NCBI RefSeq assembly: GCF_002093665.1
Contig: NZ_MRWE01000006.1
Coordinates: 95,194 to 159,193 of the forward strand
Reading direction: 5' to 3'
Source: Rouxiella badensis
GTDB lineage: Bacteria > Pseudomonadota > Gammaproteobacteria > Enterobacterales > Enterobacteriaceae
Length of the DNA: 64,000 bases
Both the position numbers and the translations under genes were made by a program. Shown here one piece after another: positions 56,669-64,000 of this stretch. Each line of letters starts with the position of its first letter. The first letter of the stretch is position 1. The notes below the pieces were generated by a model. The model was not told the DNA's origin, did not search any database, and worked only from the letters and a program-made list of their open reading frames with translations.

Positions 56669-57472
56669 ATGTCCACGGCCCTTAGCTCTCCTTTCCAGTT
56701 GGCAGTCTGCGCCGAAATGGTCTTCCTGGACTTGCCTTTTGTTGAGCGTGTTAAACGTATTCATCAGGCGGGATTTGCGGTAGAAATCTGGGACTGGACT
56801 CAAAAAGACATCGACGCGCTTGCCGCAACCGGTGCACGCTTTACCTCAATGACCGGCTACATCAGCGGTGATCTGCTGGATGATGACGGCATTGCGCGTC
56901 TGCTTGAAACAGCCGAAGTCTCGATTGAGATTGCCAGGCGCCTGAACTGCCCTAGCCTCAATCTGCACGGTACCGGCCTAGACGGACAGGGATTGCCGCT
57001 CAAACCGAAAAGCCACGTCACCGGCGCGATGTGGATTAAGGCCTATAAAACACTGAGCGAAATTGCCAAATTGGGCGAACGCCACCAGCAGGTATTTTTG
57101 CTGGAGAACCTCAATACCCAGGTTGATCATCCGGGAACCCCCTTCGCCAGCGCACAGGACACTCTGACGCTGATTTCAGCCGTCGACAGCCCGTGGTTAA
57201 AGATGAATCTGGACCTGTACCACGCGCAAATTGGTGAAGGTAATCTAATTGAGTTGATTCGCCAGTCGGCGCCCTACATTGGTGAAGTTCAGGTCGCAGA
57301 TGTACCAGGCCGTCAAGAGCCGGGCAGCGGAGAAATTAACTACCCGGCGATCGCACGCGCGCTTTATAAGACAGGGTATCGCGGCGTGGTCGGGATGGAG
57401 GCATGGGCGTCGGGGGATTCCAACAGCGCGATTGCGCGCTTTTTGGATTCATTTGGCGGCGATTTTATTTGA
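56669..57472 (+). CDS. Xylose-isomerase-like TIM-barrel protein (hydroxypyruvate isomerase/IolI-like)
   Basis: A 267-residue AP_endonuc_2-type TIM barrel. FQLAVCAEMVFLDLPFVERV, LENLNTQVDHPGTPFASAQD, LKMNLDLYHAQIGEGNL and IGEVQVADVPGRQEPGSGEI are the hydroxypyruvate isomerase (Hyi) hallmarks. In the inositol context an IolI-type inosose isomerase or IolO role is possible. The metal ligands Glu, Asp, His and Glu are all present (ENLN, NLDLYH, GMEAW). Confidence 0.78.
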   Translation: MSTALSSPFQLAVCAEMVFLDLPFVERVKRIHQAGFAVEIWDWTQKDIDALAATGARFTSMTGYISGDLLDDDGIARLLETAEVSIEIARRLNCPSLNLHGTGLDGQGLPLKPKSHVTGAMWIKAYKTLSEIAKLGERHQQVFLLENLNTQVDHPGTPFASAQDTLTLISAVDSPWLKMNLDLYHAQIGEGNLIELIRQSAPYIGEVQVADVPGRQEPGSGEINYPAIARALYKTGYRGVVGMEAWASGDSNSAIARFLDSFGGDFI

Positions 57473-57482
57473 AAATCAAAAC

Positions 57483-58319
57483 CTACTCTGCACTACTTAA
57501 CGCTAACGACACTGCAATAGTCTGCGCAAGACACATTGATGCAACCTGTGAACGGAAACCGTCGAGCTGGGCCTCGCGCACGACAAAGCAGACGTCGCTG
57601 AATGCCGCTAATGGGCTGACCTGGCTGTCGGTAATCGCTATCTGCCGCGCACCGCGACGTGCACCGAGCTGGACGAGTTCCATCGCTTCACTGGCGTAAG
57701 GCGAATAGCTGATAGCAATGACCACATCTTTTGGGCTCACCATGCTCAACTGTTCTGAGAACATCCCGCCGAGTCCGTCAATCAGAAACGCACGACGCTC
57801 CAGATGGCGCAACGCATAGGTTAAATAGCTGGCCACGCTGAAGGAACGACGCAGGCCGATAATATAGATGTTTTCCGCCTGCGAGAGCATGGCGATCGCT
57901 TGGTCAAGCTGTTCGGCGGTAATGTGTGCAGGCAACTGCTGTAGCGCCTGCGCATTGACCATCGAGAACATGTTCAACACTTCGTCCGGTTTTTCCGGTG
58001 CGGCAGTGCCTTCCTCGGTAGAAGACTTTCGAAATAAGCGCGCACGCTCGGTATAGCTGACCGTCTCTTCCATCAGGTGTTGACGGAATACTTGTTTCAT
58101 TTCGTTGAAACCGCTAAAGCCAAAAGCGCTGGCAAAACGAATCAACGTCGAGGGCGGCACGTCGGCACGCTGAGCAATGGACGCCACCGTATCAAACGCT
58201 ACGCTGTTGCTATTATCAAGAATATAGCGTGCTACCTGTTTAAGACGCTTGCTCAGACTGTCGTAACGGGTACGAATGTCTTCCTGTAAAATAGACAATT
58301 GAGTGGTATGTTTCGACAC
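57483..58319 (-). CDS. iolR: MurR/RpiR-family repressor IolR
   Basis: A 278-residue regulator: N-terminal RpiR helix-turn-helix (about 1-85, including ARYILDNSNSVAFDTVASIA and DVPPSTLIRFASAFGFSGFN) and a C-terminal SIS sugar-isomerase-like domain (about 125-260: ENIYIIGLRRSFSVASYLTY, DVVIAISYSPYASEAMELV). In Salmonella the RpiR-type IolR represses all inositol genes. Its own upstream region carries ATGTTTCA at 58351-58358, the reverse of the shared TGAAACAT word. Confidence 0.85.
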   Translation of the reverse strand: MSKHTTQLSILQEDIRTRYDSLSKRLKQVARYILDNSNSVAFDTVASIAQRADVPPSTLIRFASAFGFSGFNEMKQVFRQHLMEETVSYTERARLFRKSSTEEGTAAPEKPDEVLNMFSMVNAQALQQLPAHITAEQLDQAIAMLSQAENIYIIGLRRSFSVASYLTYALRHLERRAFLIDGLGGMFSEQLSMVSPKDVVIAISYSPYASEAMELVQLGARRGARQIAITDSQVSPLAAFSDVCFVVREAQLDGFRSQVASMCLAQTIAVSLALSSAE

Positions 58320-58443
58320 GGGAAGCCGCCCTTAATTAACATCATAGTGAATGTTTCAGTCTAACAAAATGAACAAAAAATTTCATTCGTAGACCCCAAG
58401 CCGGATCCCACTTTAAGAACATCCTTGTTCTTACTCTCCGGCG

Positions 58444-58776
58444 CTAACGGTGAGTCCAGGCAGTCAGGCTATCGAAATTGTCTTTACCCCTTTGCCACAG
58501 GTCATCTTTCAAATGCGTCGGGCTAAGCGGCTCAGGACACCACACGTCCGCCACAGAAGTGAATACCGTAGATAAGATTGACGTCCATTCCGCGACCTCT
58601 TCGGGCTTATGCCCCCCAATGCGCCTCAGGCCATTAATACCGCTAACCTCAGGCGCATCAAACCCTGTTTCAGTGGCTATTCTCAGCGGTGTGACGGCGT
58701 TGCTATCCCCAAAAACTATACAGAGACTCCGTGGAATGCCTTTTTCATTATTCTCAAAACTAGGTGAAACAGGTCG
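58444..58776 (-). pseudogene. 5'-truncated gene remnant, function unknown
   Basis: An open frame of 110 codons runs between an in-frame TAG (58777-58779) and the TAG at 58444-58446 with no ATG, GTG or TTG before about codon 60. The protein-like sequence includes IPRSLCIVFGDSNAVTPLRI, GFDAPEVSGINGLRRIGGHK and EEWTSILSTVFTSVADVW-like AEWTSILSTVFTSVADVW, so it looks like the C-terminal part of a real protein. It lies just downstream of the type III chaperone gene and in its direction, hence might be the remains of its effector or another lost gene. I do not recognise it. A plus-strand frame over the same bases is a mirror image. Confidence 0.5.
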
Positions 58777-58916
58777 CTAAACAGTTCGATAGGATCTACT
58801 GTGCACAAAACGAAACAAACAAGCCATTTATTTTATTTATGAAATTCACATATCGTGATAGCCGTCAAATTAACGATGGATACCCCTCAAGATAGTGCTG
58901 GACAACGGCAAGGAGC

Positions 58917-59324
58917 CTAGCGGGACTGACTAAAACGCTCATGCAGACGAACACAAAGTACATAGAAACCTTCCAGCAACTCTTCAAGACGCGCCTCTTC
59001 ATCAAAACAGTGGTCATCCACCAGCGCTTTCAGCTCATAGCCTTCGCTGCCAAGCCCGAGAACCGGCTGACCCGTCACAACCCAGCACAGCGCCGCCTGT
59101 AACTCTTCCCAGAGTTCTGCCCCCCAGGAGGTAAAGGTTGAGCTGTCCATCCATGTCAGGGCGCTCCACAGCCATAATCTGTCGTCAATGACAGAGAAAA
59201 ACAGGCTGGGAATGTTGGCAAAACTGATTTCAATGGTGGAGTGGGCGTCAAACTGATTTTCTTCAACCGGATAACCCATGTTGTTCAAAGTCTTACACAA
59301 GCGCTCCGCAATGTTATAGTTCAT
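58917..59324 (-). CDS. InvB/SpaK-like type III secretion chaperone
   Basis: A 135-residue acidic protein, exactly the length of Salmonella InvB. Shared features by eye: DAHSTIEISFANIPSLFFSV versus DSHSTIVLDLFALPSICISV, an IDDRLWLWSAL versus KDDDVWIWAQL strand, KALV, and LEGFYVL versus LNGFYNYL. That identifies a class IB chaperone, which keeps a type III effector unfolded for export. AAGGAAAG precedes the ATG. No secretion apparatus is in the window. Confidence 0.7.
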   Translation of the reverse strand: MNYNIAERLCKTLNNMGYPVEENQFDAHSTIEISFANIPSLFFSVIDDRLWLWSALTWMDSSTFTSWGAELWEELQAALCWVVTGQPVLGLGSEGYELKALVDDHCFDEEARLEELLEGFYVLCVRLHERFSQSR

Positions 59325-59442
59325 TCGTTCTTTCCTTGAAATTTTTGATTTTTAATTGAAAAACAGAAACCCATTAGCCGATACAAGCTAAAGCGCTTCC
59401 GTTTTATACACAGCTATAAATCGCTCAAACTGCGGAGGAATA

Positions 59443-59910
59443 ATGCATCCAGAGCTCAAACACAGTTTTTCTGTGGAGATCAAAGTCGATAAACCGATAG
59501 TCGTGAATGCCACAGCAGAAGGCGGAAAACGCCAACTGATCGCGATTCTAGAAGGGGAAGTCAGCGGAAGATTACGTGGGCAGGTACTACCAGGGGGCAT
59601 CGACAGCCAAATTATTCACCCCGACGGAACCTGCCAGCTTTCCGCGCGATACGGACTGGAAACCAGCGAGGGCCGGGTCTATGTTGAGAATAACGGCATC
59701 CGCCGCATTCCTGCGGAGTGGAGAGAAAAACTGTTTAGTGACGATATGTCGTTCTTTAATCTGATCCCGCAGGAGGAAATCTATTTTCGTGCTGTCCCCA
59801 AGTTCGAGGTGTATAGCGAGGCACTGCGCTGGATGACTGAATCTATATTCATTTGCACTGGCCAACGAACGGCGCAGGGCGTCTCTCTCAAGTTTTACGA
59901 GTTAACTTAG
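59443..59910 (+). CDS. DUF3237 family protein
   Basis: A 155-residue beta-rich protein with the DUF3237 (UPF0311) signatures ILEGEVSGRLRGQVLPGGID, DGTCQLSARYGLETSEGRVY and YFRAVPKFEVYSEALRWMTE. GGAGGAATA is an excellent ribosome site. Function unknown. It is divergent from the chaperone gene and convergent with the transporter gene; a hairpin (TACGCGC...GCGCGTA) lies between the latter two. Confidence 0.85.
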   Translation: MHPELKHSFSVEIKVDKPIVVNATAEGGKRQLIAILEGEVSGRLRGQVLPGGIDSQIIHPDGTCQLSARYGLETSEGRVYVENNGIRRIPAEWREKLFSDDMSFFNLIPQEEIYFRAVPKFEVYSEALRWMTESIFICTGQRTAQGVSLKFYELT

Positions 59911-59969
59911 CGGATTAACGCACTACGCGCCGGCCCTGCTAATAAAGGCCAGCGCGTAACAGAACAACA

Positions 59970-61454
59970 TCAGACTTTGCGTTTCTCAATGGTGTTTAAC
60001 AGCCCCTTCACTTTCGCGCTAGAATTATATTTTGCATAAAAATAATGCTCGATCTGCTCCAGGCTGCGGCCACGCGTTTCGGGAATACAGCGAATGACAA
60101 ATATTCCGCCGCCGATACCGATAACGCCGAAGATAAAGAATGCTCCCGCCAGACCGAAATAGGCCAGTAACAGTGGAAACGCCATCGAGATAATAAAATT
60201 GGCTATCCACAGAGAGAATACGGCTCCCCCCATGCAGATCCCCCGCATTCTGGTCGGGAAAATCTCAGACAGTAACAGCCAGGTGACAGGTGATAATGCG
60301 CCCTGCTGGAAGCTAAGGAACAGCAACATACCGGCCAAGATCATATAACAACGAACAAGATTCACTCCGCCGTTAGCATGAAATTCGGGCAGCATACAGA
60401 CGAGACCTATCAGGAATAAGCAGGCAGTGCAGCCTATTTGCCCTATCAATACCAACGGACGGCGCCCAATGCGGCCCAGCATCCAAATACCTACGAAGGT
60501 CATCAATACCGATATTACGCCATTCGCAATGGTGGCAAATAAAGCCGCATCGGTGCTTAGACCAGACATTTTAAGTACGGTTGGCGCGTAATACATAATG
60601 GTATTAACGCCCGTAAGCTGCTGAATAGTGGCGATACCGATGCCGAGAAAGAACAGCTTGGCTAACCAAGGTGTGGCCAAATCTCGCAGTTTCCCTTTAC
60701 CTTTATGGCGGTTCTCTTCAATAGTCTCCTCTATTTCGGTCAATTCCCACTCTACATCCTCTTTGGCACGGGTTCGTTCCAAAATACGGCGAGCCTCGGC
60801 AAAACGGCCTTTCATGGCATACCAGCGCGGCGTGTCTGGCATAAACATCATGCCGAACCAGAGCATGATTGCAGGAATAGTGGCAATGGCCAGCATCCAA
60901 CGCCAGGTGGTATCACCGCCCCAGATCTCGTGGAAGGTTGCGTTAGTGATATACGCCAGCATTTGCCCGATAACAATCATAAGCTCCTGCATGGTCACTA
61001 ATTGGCCACGCCGATTCGCTGGCGCAATTTCTGCAATATAAACCGGCACAGTCGCCGCCGCACCGCCCACGGCCAGACCGAGAACCAGACGGAAGAAAAT
61101 CATCCAATTCACATCGGGTGCCATGGCGGTACCCGCAGCGCCCACCGCAAAGATAATCGCCAGTAGGATAATAATTTTCTTACGCCCAGCGCTATCCGCG
61201 AGATGTCCGGCTGCCAAGGCACCAAATGCTGCACCAAACAGCAAGGAGCTGGTCACTAGCCCTGTGGTAAAAGGAGTCAGGTGTAATTCTTTGCCCATAA
61301 ACAATAATGCGCCAGAAATAACGCCTGTGTCATAACCGAATAACAGGCCCCCTAGTGTTGAGATGATAGCAATGACCTTGACGAACGGTTCTGTCTTGGT
61401 CGTGCTGTTCGGGCCGGAGGCCGTATTTTTTGTTATAAACTGTTCATGTTCCAT
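59970..61454 (-). CDS. Sugar-porter MFS transporter, myo-inositol type (IolT-like)
   Basis: A 494-residue, 12-helix transporter: GGLLFGYDTGVISGALLFMG, DSAGRKKIIIL, PVYIAEIAPANRRGQLVT, PDTPRWYAMKGR, QQLTGVNTIMYYAPT, GRIGRRPLVLIG and PETRGRSLEQIE are textbook IolT motifs. It is closer to characterised inositol transporters than the one at 48875. Probably co-regulated with iolE and iolG, which read the same way upstream. Confidence 0.88.
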   Translation of the reverse strand: MEHEQFITKNTASGPNSTTKTEPFVKVIAIISTLGGLLFGYDTGVISGALLFMGKELHLTPFTTGLVTSSLLFGAAFGALAAGHLADSAGRKKIIILLAIIFAVGAAGTAMAPDVNWMIFFRLVLGLAVGGAAATVPVYIAEIAPANRRGQLVTMQELMIVIGQMLAYITNATFHEIWGGDTTWRWMLAIATIPAIMLWFGMMFMPDTPRWYAMKGRFAEARRILERTRAKEDVEWELTEIEETIEENRHKGKGKLRDLATPWLAKLFFLGIGIATIQQLTGVNTIMYYAPTVLKMSGLSTDAALFATIANGVISVLMTFVGIWMLGRIGRRPLVLIGQIGCTACLFLIGLVCMLPEFHANGGVNLVRCYMILAGMLLFLSFQQGALSPVTWLLLSEIFPTRMRGICMGGAVFSLWIANFIISMAFPLLLAYFGLAGAFFIFGVIGIGGGIFVIRCIPETRGRSLEQIEHYFYAKYNSSAKVKGLLNTIEKRKV

Positions 61455-61823
61455 AGTGACTCCAATGATCGTTTAGACTCTGTTGTAGGGACATATTGCA
61501 GTAATAGGAATGGGCAACAATTAATCTAAATACTTCATCAATTAGGAATTGATATCTCATCTGGCTAACATGATATGTAACCCCGTCATGGTGACTTACA
61601 AATTAAACCCAATATTCATCAAAGGCTTTTAATTCTAACTTATCGAATAAATACTTTATTTATCACCGCGCGTAGCCGTTGGTACTCAATTACTCGCTGA
61701 GTGAAAGCTTCTTTTTTTACGTTAATTTTTTATTAATAACCTGTCTTAATGATTTAACTCCCGCGAGGCGAATTAATTACCCCGCGGGGAAAACATCAAT
61801 AAACCAATATCTAAGAAATGACG
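61455..61823. other. Intergenic region between iolT-like gene and iolE
   Basis: About 370 bases. It contains the probable promoter of the transporter gene and the 3' end of iolE. ATTACCCCGCGGGGAAAA near 61778-61795 is a short palindrome that may terminate iolE. No gene seen. Confidence 0.35.
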
Positions 61824-62720
61824 TTAAATTCCAGCCACTTCCTGAATGTAACGACGCGCCTTGAGGGCATATTCAAACGGGTTAGCTTTGGCGGGATCCT
61901 GTTCTGCCTCTACGACAATCCATCCTTCGTAACCAAAATCCTCTAATAACTCAAAGACCGGCTTGAATTGTATAATTCCATCACCCGGTACGGTAAAAGT
62001 GCCTTTTTTAACACCCTCAAGAAAACTCAGTTTATGAGTACGAACCTCATTCACTATGCTGTCTCGAACATCTTTTAGATGAACATGGTTAATACGTGGC
62101 AAATGCGCCTTCAGGATTTGTAACATCGCTTCCTGAGATCCTTCGGAATAATAGGCATGACCGGTATCAAAGAGCAGATAAACATCGTCATTGACGATAT
62201 CAAGAAAATGCTCAATTTCTTTCGCGGTTTGAATGCCAGTCCCCATATGATGATGAAGACCTACCGTCATTCCTTTCTCGGCAGCGAGGTCGGCCAATTC
62301 GTTATAGCCATTCGCCACGAGTTGCCATTCACTGTCGGTAAAAATTGGCCGCCCTTCAAGCACGGGACGCGATGTGCCCTGCGTGCTGCGCGACTGCTCC
62401 GAACAGCCGATAACTTTCGCTCCCATCGCATGAAGGAAATCGCGATGTATGATGAATTCATCAATGGTGCGCGCTTTTTCTCCGTCGGCGAAAAAAGTAC
62501 TGAACCAGGCATTGCATATTTGAATGCCGCGCAAATCCAACATCGGCTTGAGAATTTTTGGATCGCGTGGATATTTGCTGCCGACTTCACTTCCTGTAAA
62601 ACCGGCAAGCGCCATCTCGCTTACCGTTTGCTGAAATGTATTTTCCTTGCCTAAATCGGGCATGTCGTCATTCGTCCAACCGATAGGCGCAATGCCGAGT
62701 CTGACTTTATTTTTGTCCAT
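61824..62720 (-). CDS. iolE: Inosose dehydratase IolE
   Basis: A 298-residue xylose-isomerase-like TIM barrel: [20 protein letters not shown] is the IolE opening, [17 protein letters not shown] and [13 protein letters not shown] carry metal ligands, and [17 protein letters not shown] and [15 protein letters not shown] complete the family pattern. It dehydrates scyllo-inosose to the diketone that IolD would hydrolyse. Follows iolG by 76 bases. Confidence 0.93.
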   Translation of the reverse strand: MDKNKVRLGIAPIGWTNDDMPDLGKENTFQQTVSEMALAGFTGSEVGSKYPRDPKILKPMLDLRGIQICNAWFSTFFADGEKARTIDEFIIHRDFLHAMGAKVIGCSEQSRSTQGTSRPVLEGRPIFTDSEWQLVANGYNELADLAAEKGMTVGLHHHMGTGIQTAKEIEHFLDIVNDDVYLLFDTGHAYYSEGSQEAMLQILKAHLPRINHVHLKDVRDSIVNEVRTHKLSFLEGVKKGTFTVPGDGIIQFKPVFELLEDFGYEGWIVVEAEQDPAKANPFEYALKARRYIQEVAGI

Positions 62721-62796
62721 GATAAACGCACCTTAAAGAGTGAAATTGTCCAACAACGGTTTTCAAGCCGCCTTATGCGAATTTACGCACGAGTAT

Positions 62797-63810
62797 TCAA
62801 CGCTCGTAAAAAGCCGGGCGCGGAGGCAAAGAAATACTCACTGGACCTGAGGTGTTTTGCGCTTTAACACAAGCATCTGCCGCCGTTGAGGCCGCATATC
62901 CATCCCAGGCGGAAGGCCCCGTCAATTCCCCTTTAATAACACCATTAATAAAGTCTTGTAGTTCGGTATCATAGGCATCAATAAAACGATCTTTCCAATC
63001 GGTGAGAATATTGTGTGAACGTTTGGCATTGCTGCGTAATAAAACGCTGCTTGGCTCCGGCAGGCTGGCAATACCGCTTTCCCCTACTACTTCAGTTTGA
63101 ATGTCATAGCCGTACTTACAGTTAACGAAAATTTCTACATCAATGCGTACACCCTTGACCGTTTCCAGCAATACAATTTGCGGATCGCGCAATTTAGCGT
63201 GGGTATGCGCCGTCGCCCGTGGGAAAATGACCTGAGCCGAAACAAAATCTTCATTCAGCAGCCATCGTAATACGCTTAATTCGTGGATTAGCGTATTGGT
63301 GATTGCCATATCGGTACTGTAACTCTCATCCACGGCAGGGTTGCGGTGCGCGCAATGCAGCATTAAGGGCTGTCCGATTTCACCGCTGTCGATCACTTTT
63401 TTCAAGGCTTGATAACCCTGATCGTAGGGACGCATAAAACCGACCTGCACCAGACGACGGCCATAAGCGATTTCAGCATCGACAATGCGTTTACAACCTT
63501 CAGCCGTGATCGCCAGCGGTTTTTCACAAAATACCGGCTTGCCCGCGGCAATCGCAGCTAAAACGAACGCTTCGTGGGTGGGATCCCAGGAAGTCACAAT
63601 CAAAGCATCCACATTGGAGGAATTGATGACCTGTTCGCCATCGGACAACACCTCTGCTTCCAAACCGAGACGTTTAACCGCCTCGGCAGCTCCTTTGAGG
63701 TTGATATCGGAAACTGCGACCACCTTTGCCCCCTGTAACACATAGCTACAGCGGCGGATATGTTCCTGGCCAATGGCTCCAGTACCAATCACCCCTAATT
63801 TCAGCGTCAT
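62797..63810 (-). CDS. iolG: Inositol 2-dehydrogenase IolG
   Basis: A 337-residue Gfo/Idh/MocA-type enzyme. I start at the ATG at 63810 with CAGGAGAAT upstream. [17 protein letters not shown] contains the GxGxxG dinucleotide motif; EKPLAI with the catalytic Lys, and [14 protein letters not shown] with the His typical of inositol dehydrogenases follow. It oxidises myo-inositol to scyllo-inosose with NAD+. First gene of the minus-strand iolG-iolE unit. The 190 bases between it and the window edge hold an imperfect CTTAAACATTTG word. Confidence 0.93.
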   Translation of the reverse strand: MTLKLGVIGTGAIGQEHIRRCSYVLQGAKVVAVSDINLKGAAEAVKRLGLEAEVLSDGEQVINSSNVDALIVTSWDPTHEAFVLAAIAAGKPVFCEKPLAITAEGCKRIVDAEIAYGRRLVQVGFMRPYDQGYQALKKVIDSGEIGQPLMLHCAHRNPAVDESYSTDMAITNTLIHELSVLRWLLNEDFVSAQVIFPRATAHTHAKLRDPQIVLLETVKGVRIDVEIFVNCKYGYDIQTEVVGESGIASLPEPSSVLLRSNAKRSHNILTDWKDRFIDAYDTELQDFINGVIKGELTGPSAWDGYAASTAADACVKAQNTSGPVSISLPPRPAFYER

Positions 63811-64000
63811 CTTTATTCTCCTGTAAAACATGAATTTTTAGCTTCAAATGTTTAAGCCGCCCCTAATCAGCGTCACATCATTTACCTGGGCACGGCACCT
63901 GACTGTGGTACACAGCATCCACCTTAACGCCAAGTGGAACTTATTTTCCATAAAACAATAATACAAAAAATATGTTTTATTCTGGGAGGCGGATCAAATC

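Noticed and set aside
58434..58456. Possible third copy of the dispersed repeat (CTCCGGCGCTAACGGTG)
   Set aside because: Only about nine bases match the repeat core and the inverted ends are missing; not distinguishable from chance.
58478..58780. 100-residue plus-strand frame
   Set aside because: It is the antisense of the better protein-like remnant on the minus strand and has no ribosome site.
59924..59958. Hairpin TACGCGC...GCGCGTA between the DUF3237 and iolT-like genes as a terminator
   Set aside because: It has no T tract on either strand, so it is mentioned only as a neighbour note and not listed as a feature.

Overview
The window is chromosomal DNA from a member of the Enterobacterales. 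The glmY-glrK-qseG-glrR block, the sdaC-sdaB pair, osmC, yaiW, a yhjX-type transporter and a bgl operon all closely resemble E. coli genes. A chromosomal Qnr-type protein, a myo-inositol cluster and several genes absent from E. coli suggest the Yersiniaceae side (Serratia, Rahnella, Rouxiella or Ewingella-like), but I cannot name the genus. No rRNA, tRNA, CRISPR array, integrase or insertion sequence was seen.

Layout. 1-3960: the GlrR/GlrK envelope-stress two-component operon with the lipoprotein gene qseG (glrR runs off the left edge), preceded by the sRNA gene glmY, its sigma-54 promoter and three upstream GlrR sites. 3962-6514: a PBP2 paralogue and a small secreted protein. 6676-10922: small metabolic and efflux genes around a LysR regulator, including a frameshifted tautomerase. 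11180-12575: a yhjX-type transporter behind a triple PyrR/YpdB box. 13360-16044: serine uptake and deamination (sdaC, sdaB), followed by a candidate sRNA with five CCCTGT repeats. 16585-18764: a putative 2H phosphoesterase, an Asp/Glu-type racemase, and a deletion scar that beheads both an AraC regulator and an SDR gene. 18771-23183: the beta-glucoside operon bglG-bglF-bglB with a RAT/terminator switch.

23367-31540: mixed genes, including a response regulator-kinase-Qnr operon, a cold shock protein and three very small membrane-protein genes. 31867-37219: a signalling island made of a soluble winged-helix protein, a MASE1-PAS membrane protein, an RcsB-like regulator and an unorthodox BvgS-like hybrid kinase. 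37314-47959: efflux, hydrolase, VIT-type metal transport, MATE, OsmC and bestrophin-type genes.

48875-63810: a myo-inositol catabolism cluster. It has two sugar-porter transporters, iolC fused to a DUF2090 domain, iolA, iolB, a TIM-barrel isomerase-like gene, the repressor iolR, iolE and iolG. Inositol would be imported, oxidised by IolG, dehydrated by IolE, processed by an IolD not present in this window, isomerised by IolB, phosphorylated by IolC, cleaved by the aldolase-like domain and finished by IolA. The cluster is interrupted by an orphan InvB-like type III secretion chaperone, a gene remnant and a DUF3237 gene.

The observations that most deserve a second look are the kinase-Qnr operon, the tandem 29/30-residue membrane proteins, the CCCTGT-repeat sRNA candidate, the MASE1/RcsB-like/BvgS-like island and the AraC/SDR deletion scar.
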